Shown: positions 22,581 to 34,942, counted from the first letter of the stretch. The stretch: 64,000 nucleotides of DNA from Neolentinus lepideus HHB14362 ss-1 (GCA_001632425.1 KV425564.1:124001-188000); one strand, 5' to 3'. Translations and numbers: made by a program. The notes: generated by a model from the sequence alone, not told the origin.

Positions 22581-23055
22581 ATGCCGGTCGCTCCCAACCC
22601 CAAGACTGTTAGGCCTCGCAAGACGTTCATGCAGAACTGGTTCGCCATTGAGGTGAGGACGACGCACTTCATATACTATATAATGCTAATTCTCTAAACC
22701 GCAGGCCATCCCTATGTAAGGGTTGAAATTCATGATTCTTGCTCGTTTCTAACCTTGCAGATAGTTATGCTGTTGTTGGGATTGTCGTTGTTGGTGGATC
22801 CTGGTACTTGTCACGGCTTGCTATGGGCCCCACCGGTAAGTCGTTTGTGGAACGGCAGCATCCGGAGACTCATGTGATGCACGGCAGTTGTTTGGACGAA
22901 GTCTAACCCCACCCCATGGAACGACATCAAGCCTGACGAGAATGTCAAGCTGATGAGCGTGAACGGGCAATTTGACAAGAGGTACGCTTAGCGCCCGTCA
23001 CTTAACATATACTTCCCTAAACCTTCTCTCCAGCTGGAAGCGTGATAAGCTGTAA
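22581..23055 (+). CDS. NDUFA4/MLRQ (B12D)-like small respiratory-chain protein
   Basis: Five exons: 22581-22652, 22705-22715, 22765-22835, 22888-22981, 23034-23055 (270 nt, 89 aa). Exon 2 is only 11 nt and encodes the middle of 'AIPIYAVVG'; its downstream acceptor must be the second AG (ATAG, ending at 22764) because the first AG would create a stop. The protein begins 'MPVAPNPKTVRPRKTFMQNW', has one membrane segment ('YAVVGIVVVGGSWYLSRLA') and then 'GPTVVWTKSNPTPWNDIKP'. This is the MLRQ/B12D family of single-pass inner-membrane proteins once assigned to complex I and in animals now to cytochrome c oxidase. Which complex it joins in this fungus cannot be read here. Confidence 0.87.
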
Positions 23056-23241
23056 ATGCTACCTTAGTTCAAGTTGTGGAGGCGCTATGAATGTCTTCTA
23101 TACTCTTTGACTGAAATCTCATTCTGTACTTGCCTCGGAAGGTCACGCTAAGGCGTAATGATTACGTGACACAGATCTGGTCCATCGATCCCGCACGCTT
23201 GTACATCCAGTATGACTAACTCCACCTTTTAACTCTCAGAG

Positions 23242-24619
23242 ATGGCGGTCCAGCTAGGCGTTGTTGAACCGGTGTTTACCTTGCCTCCTCTTGACGATGT
23301 TCCGGACGAGCCCGAGGATCAGCCGGTACCGGGTGCGTCACTCGTGAGTGTTCTGAGCAACATTATACTGTTTGAAGAGAGTATTGAACTAGTCCAAGGG
23401 TGAGCTTGGCCCAATCGGTCTGCCAGAACTGGTGTTCGGTGCTGCAACATTCTCTTCTCATTACAACACGGAGGACCTTCTTGCGACGGATGTACCTCTA
23501 CGGACAGCAAGGTTAGCGTTACGGTAAGTCAAAGAATATCAGGTGCAGCTTTTGGATTGATAAGGATGAAAGGTATGGCATCCGGGCTTTTGATACATCA
23601 CCATACTATGGCACGTCTGAAATTGTCCTGGGCACTGTACTGAAGGCTCTGCGACCTGAGTTTCCACGTACATCCTACAAGCTGGTAAATCGTGATGTCA
23701 TCGTTCGCTGAATCTGCACTGGACCTTCTGCACTAGATGACAAAATGCGGACGCTACAGTCCTGGTCCGCAAGGATTTGATTACTCTCCAGCTGCCATCC
23801 GCGCAGGTATCAACAGAAGCCTCGAGCGCTTGAACACGGACTACCTTGATGTAGTGTATCTGCATGATGTGGAATACGTTTGCACCAGGATCGCCGCCAA
23901 AGACTCTGGCAACCATGCCACCGCATTGAGGGAGGACAAAGCAGCCTACGGCTTACAGGAGGGCGACGAGAGCAAAGTGTGGGGAGAGGGTGACCAGAGG
24001 ATCCTCGACGCGATAGGTGAATTAAGGAAATTGAGGGCAGAAGGGGTAATCAGAAACATCGGTATTTCAGGTCTGTAGTTATTTGATCCTGTCATGGAAG
24101 TTGTTGATTGCGAGTCAAGGCTATCCACTTCCTACCCTCCTGCGTCTTGCCCTATTGGTCTTGCATACACCACCCTTCGAGCCCTTGGATATCATCCTTT
24201 CGTATTCGCATCTGTGCATCCAGAACGCAACCTATTGTGACTTTATACCTCACTTCCGTGATCGGGCGCGCATCCCGAACATCCTTACTGCTTCCCCTCT
24301 GAGCATGGGAATGTTGACGCCTAACCCACCGGCTTGGCATCCTGCGCCACCGCCGCTGCGTCTTGCTATCAAGGATGCGACTGAACAGTGCGCAGGCTGG
24401 GAGGGGGGATTGGTCAATATTTCGTTGGGGTATGCGTTGAATCGCGCAAGGGAGATACCAACGGTGGTGGGGCTGAGCCGGCTTCGGGAGGTACATGAGA
24501 ACGTGAGGGTTTGGAGGGAAGTGAAGGAGAATAAGGACGGTCCACACCGGAGGGACTTGGAGAACGAATGTGTCGGCATCTTCAAGAGTGCTGGATATCT
24601 GGATTGGGACTGGGCTTAA
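23242..24619 (+). CDS. aldo-keto reductase, D-arabinose dehydrogenase (Ara2)/L-galactose dehydrogenase-like
   Basis: Five exons: 23242-23343, 23399-23523, 23573-23684, 23737-24070, 24120-24619 (1173 nt, 390 aa). The catalytic tetrad is recognisable: Asp in 'AFDTSPYYG', Tyr in the same motif, Lys in 'MTKCGRY' and His in 'DVVYLHDVE'. The TIM-barrel order is normal, and 'LNTDYLDVVYLHD' and 'IRNIGISG' are family signatures. Members like yeast Ara2 oxidise D-arabinose on the way to erythroascorbate; plant relatives oxidise L-galactose. NAD(P) preference cannot be told. An insertion of about 30 residues after the His motif ('RIAAKDSGNHATALREDKAA') is longer than in most relatives. Confidence 0.87.
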
Positions 24620-24829
24620 GCTACGTGTACACTGGACATACGTGTTGTAGGCATTATTTTCAGGATTGTCGAATATCATTTGGTGGTTTATAGTCGGGAC
24701 TGCACAACTGATTGTGCTCCATTAATTGGCTTGCCCGATAGATGTGCATGACATGATGACTATAGATACAATTTGTGCGAGTAGACCAACAACAAATGAA
24801 CTGCAAATCCCCGACTAGTATCCTTGTTA

Positions 24830-26872
24830 TCACCGCGTCTTGATGATACCAGCATTGACCAGCTTCATAATCTTCTGACGAATCATTGGGTTCTTCATAT
24901 GGTCTTGTAATGCAGCAGGGTTCGTTTGCGCCTGCTGCAATATTGACTGCATGATGGGGTCGCTCATGATGCCCTACAAAAATGTTCCACGCATGAGCAA
25001 CTCTCACAAAATAATAACATAGTTGAGCACTTACTGCAACCTCCGGATCCCTCATCGCCCTTTGCAACACCTCCTCCTCGCTCTCGTCTGCACGCTCCGT
25101 AAACATTGCTTGCTGGCACTTGAGCATCTGTCCCTGAATCTCCGCTTTGTGCTTCCCCTCTGCATCATGGTCCTCCGCCATCTGCACTGCTTCAACGGCC
25201 TTCACATAATCCTTCATCGTGTACAGTACGTGACTCTTCCTGATATACGCCTTCACAAAACTCGGGTCGACCTCAATGGCCTTCTCCGCGTCCTTCAGCG
25301 CCTCTGGCAGCGCGACGAGCTTAGTGTACGCATTCGCCCTATTATTGTACCCCCTCGGATCATTGGGAGCGCGCTTAATGGCTTCGGTGTAGTGACGGAC
25401 AGCTGCGGGGAAGTCACCGTCCTTGAACGCCTTGTTACCCTGTTCTCGGGCCTCCTCGGCCTTCTCTGGGTCAATGTACGCGAGCCTGTCCGCTTCGGCT
25501 TTGGCCTTCTCAGTTTCTTTAAGCTTGTTGAGGATGTCGGGTGTACGGTGCTCGGTGAGCGACTTCTGATAGAAGCGGATCGATTCCGGGAAGTCTCCTT
25601 TTTTGAAGTAGGCGGTGCCGATACGACCAAGGGCTTTTGCGACGAGTTTGTAGTCGGCGCGGAGCTAACAGAGCACCATAAGAATTGGGGATGACTATGG
25701 AACGGAGACATACATACTTCGCGGCCCTCATCAACAGCCTTTTGGCACACCTCGATACACTTGTCGTAGTCACCCTTCTCGAGATATGCGGCTGTATAGG
25801 TATACATCAGCACGATATGTCTCGTACTGGGAGTCTAAATGCGCACCTCCGACATTACTGAGATATGTGATATCCTTCGGCCGAAGATTCCATGCTTTCT
25901 CGAAGTGCATGACGGCGGTGTCGAAGTCCTTCTTCTTGTATGCCTCCGCACCGAGTTTCTTCTCAGCCTCGGCCTCCTCCTTCGCCTTCCTCTCGTCCTC
26001 GTCCTCCATCTCTACGTCCTTGGGCTCCTCCTCCTTTGGTGGCTTAGGGGCCGGGGCCGGTGTCGAGGAGGAGACTGGAGGGGGAGACGTAGGCTTGGGA
26101 GGGGGAGCCGACGAGCTCGACGACGCCTGTTCCTTCGCGAACGGCGGAGCGTCTTCGCCGCTGAACCCCTGCAGATCGATACCCATGAGCACGCCGAGCA
26201 CGTCGATCATGCGCGGGTCCTGGCCGAGCGCGGACTCAGCCTGCTTCGGGTTGACCTGCAGCATTTTGAGCTTCGCCATGAAGGCCGGATCGGCGAGGTG
26301 TTTCTGCGTGCGAGGACTGGCAGCGAGTTTGGCGATGAGATTCGGGTCGGAAAAGAGCTTGCCAAGGCCAAGTGCTTCAGCGCCTTCATTGGGATCAAGA
26401 GCAGCTGGTGAATGTATTAGCGCATCCGTGTGACTATATGCAATTGTGTGAACGGTGCTCACCTGCAGCATCCCTGACCTCCTGCAACCCTTTCCGTAAC
26501 GCGGGGCTATCCTCCAATTTGAGACCAGCTTCGTACGCAAGAATGGCATCCTGAAATTGTCGTAGACCATGCAAAGCAGCACCTTTGCGCGCATACCCTT
26601 TCGACCATGCTGGGTTGATCTTGATGCACTGAACCCGTCATCAGTCGACGTTGTTCATGATAAATGCATATATCGCTACGCACAACTTCGGCATCCTCCA
26701 AAGCCTTGCTCCACTGTCTCTTTCCAGCATTCGCCGCGCTCCTATTCGAATAAAGCACATGATTCTGTGGATCAAGCTCGATGGCCTGGTTAAACAACTC
26801 GATGGCCTTGTCGTAGTCTTTCGCCTGGAAGGCCTTATTGCCCTGATCTTTCAATGCTGCTGAATCAACCAT
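24830..26872 (-). CDS. STI1: Hsp70/Hsp90 co-chaperone Sti1/HOP
   Basis: Six exons on the minus strand: 26872-26684, 26628-26463, 26404-25847, 25791-25718, 25664-25035, 24973-24830 (1761 nt, 586 aa; yeast Sti1 is 589). Domain order is complete: TPR1 at about 1-115 ('LKDQGNKAFQAKDYDKAI', 'LYSNRSAA'), DP1 ('FSDPNLIAKLAASP', 'DPRMIDVLGVLMGID') near 130-195, a Pro/Ser/acid-rich linker, TPR2A ('LGAEAYKKKDFDTAVMHF'), TPR2B ('AREQGNKAFKDGDFPAAV', 'GYNNRANAY') and DP2 at the end ('GIMSDPIMQSILQQAQ'). The TPR carboxylate-clamp residues bind the EEVD tails of Hsp70 and Hsp90, letting Sti1 pass clients between them. A 215-codon open frame on the opposite strand over exon 3 is a shadow caused by codon bias. 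Confidence 0.96.
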
Positions 26873-27104
26873 GTGTGTCGTGAATGTCGTCGATGTCGTC
26901 GAGGGGCTATGGTGTATGAATCTGACGCCGCTATGGCCGGGCACTTTATTGCTCGTTCATTGCACCGCAAGAAGTTTCTGGAAGATTCACATCTGATCCT
27001 CATCGCTTAGGTAATTTATCTTATCTTATCTACAAGAACTTACACAGCAAATGTACAATATCGACAAATACAGATTCAGTCCTTGCAATAAATAACTTGA
27101 TGCC

Positions 27105-30100
27105 TCAGGCTGTCTTTCCAGCCCCCTCCGAGCTCGAATTCGCCGTTCGTGGAAAGACCACAGCCGACTGAGAACGATGGCTATTAAGTTCCAGACCAAA
27201 GTCTTCCGACGACGACGAAGAGCTTTCACTCCCAACCTCCTCCATCCCCTTGTGCGTCGGAGCTTCCTCCACCTTCTTCTTCCTCAAGCTTGAAAACGGC
27301 GACACAAGAGTAAGCGATGACTTCCTCAACCTGGTCAAAAAGGCGGACGTAGACGGCGGCTTCTCATTCTCTGAGTCGAGCTGTTTGTTCTCATTGGTCG
27401 TCCCAGGCGTCGATGTCTGCTCAAATAGCTCTGACATCAACCTCCTCCTTGCCGTCGGGGACATTAGTGGATCCTGCTTTGGACTTGTTGGCGATGCTGT
27501 CGTCCTGGGCGACGTATGATGCCTTCCTCGCTTGAAAAACCTCTCGGAACGCTGCGCAAACGCTGCCTCCGCGTCCGTATCCATCGCCAGTGGCATCTCG
27601 TTCCTCGGCGAGGAGTTGGGAGGGGTAACATCGACGTTTGGCACAAGCGTCCCAGGAATAGGATCCGGCACAGCTCGTTCCTGCGGTTGCTCCAGCTCTT
27701 GTCCGATAATTCCTACGTCTTTGCCGCGAACTTGCATGGCTTTACGGATCGCTTGACGGCCCAGGTAGATTTGCTTCTCCAGGCGGCCGCGGTTTTCCAC
27801 CATGTGAAGCTGGTAGCATTTTACGGTTAGGCTCCAACGGGTCGCCAAACCCCAGAAATCGCACCTTTGGCCATGTAGCTACTTGTCCTGCTTGTATCAT
27901 CCGCGCTAATTCTGGAGGGTCCGGGTCGCTGAGGATGTGTATCCAATCCTGTAGAGAAGTCAGACCATGCTCGTGACCAATATGTCCGCTCCACATACCA
28001 TGAACCGCGTTCTTGGCCAGATCCTTCGATAAGGATCAACATGATGCACCTAACACGCACATATGAACACTCACGTCACAACACCCTCGAACCGCTGCAA
28101 GAACACACTGGACCAGTCTTGTCCCAGTAATTGAGGAAGTAGCTCCAGATCGCGAATGACCTAGTGCTGATAATTTAACCTCGAAACTCCCTTACCAAAT
28201 AACACCAACCTTGAAATTCTTTGTCAACTCGAGCTTCAGCCACTGCTCACCAGCGGACAGTAAGAAGTTGCCTCTCCAACCTGATTCATGAAGTCAGAAA
28301 CTTGGTTCTCTTCTTAACAAATGTCGTGTTACATTACCTTTGCCCTTCCGGTGTGCCACAGGCTTTCCGGGAGACCCGCGTGGTGCAAAAAAGAACAGAT
28401 GCACATGCGGATTGACTTGGGAGACGACAGGATGCGTCACTAATTCCAAGAACAGTAACAATTAATCCTGAGATATACCCTGAATACAGCGAAAAGCTTA
28501 CCGTTGAAGTACAGATTCAAACTCTGCAGCGGTATGTCCACCCTGCCAAATATTTAGACCGGATCATCACTACCAAATTCTCTGCTTCAAATACCTCAGC
28601 GAGCCGTCCTTAAACTTACTCCCCCAATTCCATGGCACCACCCGCCCGTCCCTCGTCTTCTGCATCAACACCACCGGGTTCAGAATTCCCGGCACCGCTG
28701 CCGACGCTAACAACGTCGTCCAGATGATCGTGTCCGGCGCCGTCATGTAGTTCAGCAGCTTCGTTGGGCTTCATTCATCGATTTATTGAAGTCCGAGTCC
28801 GAGTAAGTCCTAGTGCAAAGATAGGAGAAGGAAAAAGAGGACGTACGAATGTCGGTCCGCGGGTATGACTGAGATGTTGAGTATCCGCCCCGTGCGCAGG
28901 TAGGCCTCACGGAATGTGAGCGAACCACGTGTGAAGAACGTCGCCTGTCACACCAACCACACCATGCAAACACATTAAAATGTCATTTCATACGAGCTCG
29001 GGACAAAACAGGAGAATTGATGGGGTAAGCGTACCTTCTTGGCCCACCTAACTGAATCGAACCTTGCTCCCGATGTCCAGAAGCGCTTAAACCACACGTT
29101 GAAAGGCTCGTCACATGCTGTGAGCCTATTTGCGAGCTCGGGAACGAGGAGACATTTGAGTTCTTCGTCGGTGCGGGTGCATATTAACTGTTGACATGTA
29201 CAAGAACACGTAGTTAGTCGATGAGAAGGAGAGTAAGGGAAAAGACGCACAGCTGCGATGAGGCCACCCGCGGAGGTGCCCGTGATCACCCGCGGTAAGA
29301 GACCGGCGTCAAGGAAGGCTTTCACAACTCCCAGATGATCTGCCAACCGGTATCAGTTGAATCCAATGCAGGATACGTTTGGGTATTGAGTGACAATCAC
29401 TGCGGGCTTACAATACCCGAAAGATGCTCCGCCGGAGAGACACAACGCCGACGCGCCGAGGTTGGTATTGACAGTCTTGAAGAACCGCCGCTTTTCTTCT
29501 TTGGAAAGATGCGGGGTATCAAGAACGTATTTCAGGGCTTTCTCTTGCTCGGCAATGTAATCTATAATGCCCACCAGAATATGATGCTATTGAATTACGT
29601 AACTGTGGAGTCTACGAACCTTCGATTAAATTCTTGGTACCGTAGAATGTCTTGACAGCGCGACCAACAACAGTCAGCAATCAGGATCGTGATAGTTATT
29701 GATAGATTGGATGTAATTTACCTCGCTATACAGTCTATATAGAACGTAAATACGGGCATATGCTCATAATAAATACCCGGAGCATCACGCACCTAGGCGA
29801 CTCTATTCCAGCGAAGTTGTTACGAATGCATGTCTCCAATACGCCAAGGATGCCCCGGACGTCGTCTTTCTGTCTGAGGACTTTCAATGATCGGCGAACC
29901 TATAACACAGCATAATCAGCAATACGTAGGGACAGGTGACCGGGGAGGCCGCTACCTTTCGGACGAGTTTCCAGTCGTAGAAGGAATCCTCGTCAATGGT
30001 TTTCCATTGATTGAATTTCATGTGTGTATCAAGCTCGGATGCGACTTGTTTCCATTCCTACAACAGCGCAGGTCGAGGTTAAACAGCGGCGTGATCTCCA

Positions 30101-30820
30101 AGGTAGAAGACTACTGACCTCGTATGTCCGGGATGCACGCAGCCGCTTCCGCAATTGACCTTTACGCCCCCTCCCTAGTTCAGTTACTTCGTGAGCCGTT
30201 CCACCCTAGATTGGCCAAAGGGAAACTGACGCACAAGCAGACAACCACTCCTGCGTATTGACTAGCTGTCTGATCAATACATAGAAGCTGAACTCCAGGA
30301 GAATGAACGTGAAGATAATAATCTGCACTCATCCATGTGAGTCTCGAGTGGAAGTATTGGCGCGAGAGAACGTACCAATAGTGGCCACCGGACGAGAATG
30401 AACAGGAGATCCTGTCGTCTGTCATGCGTATCACCTCCCTTTCTCCGTCTACAGAGCAATAGATCCGCACAGTTACACCAGGCCAATAATTTGTACCACA
30501 CACCTCTTGTGCACCTTTACATTCACTGGCGCGAAGTCGGACAGCGCAGATACCTTCCGCACGCGTTCCCCACCTGGCGTCGAAGGGCCTCCAAGATGAC
30601 TGGTCGGGGTCGGAGGGTCATTGATATCCGTCACAATGTCATCTGAAGCCAAAGCCTCTGCAAAGGCCTGCATATGTCTACGATGATCATGATAGATGCA
30701 GTCAGACCCACGTAGTTGCTTCGAATCACTGACTACACACGATTCGTTTACATATTCCGCGTACAACTCCTGCGCACAAACCTCCCCATTAGAAGGAGGG
30801 ATATCGTTTGGTTGGGACAT
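27105..30820 (-). CDS. triacylglycerol lipase with patatin domain (Tgl3/4/5, SDP1-like), lipid-droplet type
   Basis: At least eleven exons on the minus strand from the ATG at 30820. The order of coded blocks: acid/Pro-rich N-terminus ending 'KVSALSDFAPVNVKVHKR'; a hydrophobic segment ('IIIFTFILLEFSFYVLI'); 'WKTIDEDSFYDWKLVRK'; 'YGTKNLIEDYIAEQEKAL'; then the patatin domain. The oxyanion loop reads 'LSGGASFGYYHLGVV' and is split by an intron; the nucleophile elbow is 'VITGTSAGGLIAAV' (Ser of GxSxG); the catalytic Asp lies in 'FKDGSLRVDIP'. 'LLASAAVPGILNPV' and 'PHVHLFFFAPRG' follow, as in Tgl proteins. The last exon (to 27105) is a disordered Ser-rich tail of about 200 residues. These enzymes hydrolyse storage triacylglycerol on lipid droplets and some have lysophospholipid acyltransferase activity. 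Individual exon edges in the N-terminal third are less certain. Confidence 0.85.
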
Positions 30821-31575
30821 TATACAATATACATTAGAAAGCGAATGTCGAGGTCAATTTGAATTGAGATGGGCCCCTGATGGATGGACTAGTGAGCTCA
30901 GTGAGGCAAAACGTGGCCACCAACGTTGACGGGCGCTTAAGGTCGCCCAAATCCGAGGAATGTACGGGTGGCGGTGCGCGAGACAATGAGTCAACAAAGG
31001 CCCGAAACTGTTCCTTCTGCTTTCGGAATGTCTTTTTGGGTTGCAGGTTCTCTAAGGACGTTCTGACTGATATCAACAAACATTCCCCTTTCCTACCTGT
31101 TACAAAGACAAGTACTTGCACTGCGGGCACGGTACCTTGTATTTAAATTTGCGATTAAAGAGTGATTATATAGTCCTTGAATAACTCATATAACTATAAT
31201 TAGCTTCTTGAGAGTATGGTTCAGTTGGCTCTGTGATCTGTTCTGCATGTAGACCTCAGTCTTAATGGGCGGATAGCTAGAATGTTTTTTCATAAAAATT
31301 GCTAAATTATGAGAGGAATAAGATCCCAGAGATTTACGCTGATGTGCTGAGCTGTAAACACCAGAGTAGAGTGGATTTATCGTGGGATTTGTAGTTCCGC
31401 ACCCGGTTCCTCCTAGTATGCCATTTATAGTAATTTTGTATTGTCGCGTCATCTATGATCTGACTGCACTCCGGGTCTGATTCAGTCATGGCGCAAGCAT
31501 GGCTCGTGCTGCTCTCTTACAAAAATTTATATATATACTATCAGCATGTACGATGGTGTAATTTTAGAGTTAAGT

Positions 31576-31635
31576 GGTCCGGAAGTCGACTGAAATTGGC
31601 CGACTGAAATTGGCCGCGACATTTGACGGTCCGGA
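31576..31635. repeat. 14-bp tandem repeat between two GGTCCGGA boxes
   Basis: The unit CGACTGAAATTGGC occurs twice in a row (31587-31600, 31601-31614) without mismatch. The octamer GGTCCGGA stands 3 bp before and 13 bp after it; its core TCCGGA is palindromic. This may be a regulator-binding site upstream of the lipase or CipC gene, or a footprint of a lost mobile element. Confidence 0.6.
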
Positions 31636-32255
31636 CACTGTAATCATGGATTACAAGGTATCTTGCCCGCAATGTTGCTCGGGCGCATCATGATCAAAGC
31701 TTGCCTGACTGCCTCCGAGTAGCGTTGGGCAGCGTTGGTACGTTTCTGACATCGCTTAAACGTACTATTTGGCAGAGTCTTTCAAGTTCCATCTCTTTCC
31801 GATCCAGAACAATCAGAACCACTAGTTTATCACGGATATCTCCTGGAAAGCCAGACCTTCGACTGCCAGGGTTAGATCAAATATCGCGACACATGAGAGC
31901 CAACTCGCCTTCTTGACTGGCTCACCTTGCCATATCAGTGCGCGAGGCGTACAGCTTCAGGAGACAGCCCACTTCCGGACCACGTATCGCCAGATTCCTC
32001 ATTGCCTCATAACGACTGCCTTGATAATCACTGGCATACGAAAGATGGCGAAATCCCGGTTTTCTCCTACGAGGCTGCGCCCTACAGACCTGTGCGCAAG
32101 CTGTTACAGCCATTGGCCAGCCTGACAACGCCTATAATTATTAGCGATGCCTTGTTAACCTCCCCTACAACGGCGGATGTGACAAGATTTGGTATTTGGC
32201 GTCATGGCCTATTTTTAAACCATGATGCTATCCCCCTGAATTGGACTCGCAATTG

Positions 32256-32264
32256 TATATAAAG
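32256..32264 (+). promoter_or_regulatory. TATA box upstream of the CipC gene
   Basis: TATATAAAG lies 77 bp before the start codon and is followed by a C/T-rich stretch with CTCTTCAG and CAACTCTCCCC, a layout typical of strongly expressed fungal genes. It is the clearest TATA element I saw in the window. Confidence 0.65.
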
Positions 32265-32340
32265 AGGCCACTGTTGAAACAAGCTCTTCAGTGTTCTTCA
32301 ACTCTCCCCACCACACGTCAATCTAATTTCATACACAATC

Positions 32341-32883
32341 ATGGGCTGGTTCTCTGACGATTCCGACCAGGCTCAGGCCTACGACCAGGTATGTCCTCTA
32401 TCCGCAGTAATTCGAGTTAGCTAGCCTAATGCTCCTCTCTGAAGGTTGTCAATGCCCCTCACAAGGCCGAGCTCTCCCACGAGCTCATCGCTGCCGCTGC
32501 TTCCTACGAGGTTGGTATTTGGGCACTGCACTGCTCATCACTATCTAACGCATCTCCGCTAGGCTGCTAAGGCTTACGAGAAGCACGTCTCGGAGAACGG
32601 CCAGCCTTCGTCCCACGAGAAGGCGAAAGAGATCCTGTGAGCTACTTGCCCTATATTCCTTCTACGTATATCGGACTGATGTTTGCCCCCTAGCGCGGGT
32701 CTTACTGGTGCTTTTGTCGACCGCTTGGTCGAGACCAAGGGTGTAAGTGTTCTGCCTCTGATTCATGCTTAAGTACATGTAGTTGATCATAACCAACAGC
32801 TTGACTTCGTCGACAAGGAGCGCGCGAAGCATGCCGCCAAGAAGCAGGCTGAGGGAGCCCTCGCTGACTCTGGTGACTACTAA
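32341..32883 (+). CDS. cipC: CipC-like stress-response protein (DUF3759)
   Basis: Five exons: 32341-32388, 32445-32510, 32563-32636, 32694-32742, 32800-32883 (321 nt, 106 aa). The start 'MGWFSDDSDQAQAYDQV' and the core 'HKAELSHELIAAAASYEAA', 'AYEKHVSENGQPSSHEKAK' and 'GAFVDRLVETKG' match the CipC family, first seen as a concanamycin-induced protein of Aspergillus and later as strongly expressed during infection, mycorrhiza and stress. The C-terminus is a Lys/Ala-rich helix. No signal peptide or membrane segment is present, so it is cytosolic. Molecular function is unknown. The strong TATA box fits inducible, high expression. Confidence 0.9.
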
Positions 32884-33125
32884 GCGAAGAGATAAGAAAC
32901 TGTAGAATGTAATATTACCCATGGATGGATTCGAATGAATTTTGGATTTTTCTGATTCTGCTGCGCGAATAAGATATCGATGGATGCTTGTCCAGGCGTA
33001 ACGTTTAGGGTGAAGTCGCCACAGTTTATTCTTAGCACGTTTGTGATTGTGATTGGCAGATCTGAGATCCAAGGGAACGCGCGAAGCTTCGGTGCCGACA
33101 TATCGTACTGAAGTTGTCCGACGCA

Positions 33126-34942
33126 ATGGCCATCGACGGTCTCATCATTCTCGACGGCGCTGGGTACGTCGATCGCAACCATGGCACTGTCGTGCTCGAC
33201 GTGACGAGCCTATTTTTCTAGCCGACCGATTGTCCAAACATCGTTCCAGTCGACGTCGCCGGCGTACCCCTTGATTCATATTGACGCTTACAATAATGCG
33301 CTCACGAAGGTGTCTAGGCCGGAGGATGTAGATCCCGTTCTATATGTTGCTGGCATCAGCAATGATAAACCGAGTGCTTGCTGTCATGTTGGATGTGGGG
33401 ATCTGAGGCTATTATGCCCGGTTAGTGGCGATGGTATGCATCTCATCGTTGACTGACTTCGTTCACGCTCCACTGGACTCTGACTACGTGTGATTCATAG
33501 TGGATCCATTATTTGCGCTAGCGTTTATTAGGACATTCATTGACATCTTGCAAGAATACCTCGGACACGTTTCCGCATCCACTCTCAGAGATAACTTCGA
33601 CGTCGTCTACCAAGTCAGCATTTTCCCATACTCCACCCTCATGCACCTCATTTTCCCTCCCTAGCTCCTCGAAGAAACCCTCGATTCCGGCGGCCATCCA
33701 CTTACCACTTCTCCCAACGCCCTCCGCGACATCGTCATTCCCCCGTCTCTGCTCAACAAACTCCTCTCCGTGGCCGGGGCGAACATATCCTCGCTGTCTG
33801 CCGCATCCTCGAATCCTTTTGCGTCGCCGATACCGTGGCGCAAGGCAAACCTGAGGCATAACAGTAATGAGATTTATTTTGATGTGGTGGAGGAGTTGAG
33901 GGCTATTGTGGGTAGGTTAGTATGTGTGCTTCGTTGAGGAAGACTGGCGGCTTCATCTGTTTCGAGATAGGAATGGAGTGTCACTGTCGAGTGATGTGTC
34001 GGGCAAGATCAATACAAACTGCAAGCTATCAGGTATCTACTCATCGTGCCGTGCCTAGTATTCGCTGATATATATTGTTCGTCACAGGTACACCAGACCT
34101 GCTCCTAACCTTCACGAATTCCAAACTTCTCACTGATTGCTCATTCCATCCTTGCGTCCGGTACGCCCGCACGATATTTCGAACACACACTGTTTTCCCA
34201 CTCGATGCTGACCTTGCAACCTTAACAGACTACCACGGTGGAGCAAAGACAAATGTCTCTCCTTCGTCCCTCCAGATGGACACTTTATTCTTCAGGAATA
34301 CCGATACTCCCCTTCTTCCACGTCTCATCCAAGTGCTCTGGGTGTCAACCAGGTACCAATACCTATTATGCTGAAACCAAGCGTGATGGTCAACGAGACT
34401 GGAGGTGCGTGCCCTTGGCGAGAGTACGGAATGACCTGTTGAGTTTATCTCTAGGCACCATTGATGTGACTGTCACGTCGCGCTTGACTACCCGTGCGAT
34501 CGAGGACTTCTCGCTGGAGTTGTATCTAGGGCAGGGGGCTGGGGCGCCGAACTTCATGGTGTCTGCAGGCGGGTCGTGGGCTTTTGATCCTCGGAGTCTC
34601 GTCAGTGGCATTCCGATATTCACATAATTGCCGCGAGGTGACGACTCTTATGCTAGATTTTGCGATGGGAAATGGCGACTGTACCAGCATCTTCCAGCCA
34701 TACCTTCAGAGGCTCATGGATATCGAGGTGCGTCCTTCGTGACTATTTCATCTCAGCTGAACTCATACTTTCACAGTGTTCCGCATCCCCGCTCCGCGCA
34801 TGCATTCCGAACGAAGTTCGCAATACAGGGGCATACGTTCTCGGCGCTGAAAATTGACCAGTTGAGGTTGTCTGGTGAGACGTATAAACCGTACAAGGGT
34901 GTGAGGGGGAGGTCACTGGTTGATGTGGAGTGGAGGTGGTAG
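33126..34942 (+). CDS. APM3: AP-3 adaptor complex mu subunit (Apm3)
   Basis: Ten exons: 33126-33163, 33222-33433, 33501-33613, 33665-33915, 33971-34032, 34088-34160, 34229-34404, 34455-34600, 34657-34727, 34777-34942 (1308 nt, 435 aa). The longin-like N-terminus reads 'MAIDGLIILDGAGRPIVQTS' and 'YPLIHIDAYNNALTK'; 'FALAFIRTFIDILQEYLG' and 'NFDVVYQLLEETLDSGGHP' are diagnostic for adaptin mu chains. The C-terminal mu-homology domain has 'NEIYFDVVEELRAIV', 'GTPDLLLTFTNSKLL', 'HPCVRLPRWSKDKCLSFVPP' and ends 'KPYKGVRGRSLVDVEWRW'. AP-3 packs cargo at the Golgi/endosome for direct transport to the vacuole; this chain reads tyrosine sorting signals. The first exon is only 38 nt. Confidence 0.92.

Larger units (their letters stand above)
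30821..32340. other. AT-rich intergenic region with short repeats
   Basis: About 1.5 kb between divergent genes. The middle (31140-31560) is clearly AT-richer than its surroundings. A 14-bp tandem repeat at 31587-31614 is flanked by two GGTCCGGA boxes (31576-31583 and 31628-31635). Open frames at 30834-31130 (minus), 30880-31146 (plus) and 31927-32262 (plus) lack family features and are not called. Confidence 0.5.

Noticed and set aside
25786..26433. 215-codon plus-strand open frame
   Set aside because: It lies exactly opposite STI1 exon 3 and is rich in Ser, Ala and Phe as expected from the complement of a Lys/Glu/Ala-rich coding region; no family pattern.
27250..27830. plus-strand frames opposite the lipase tail
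   Set aside because: Antisense of the disordered Ser-rich tail; no domain and no plausible splice continuation.
30834..31146. open frames upstream of the lipase gene
   Set aside because: Both strands are open over about 90 codons, which suggests chance; neither has splice partners or motifs.
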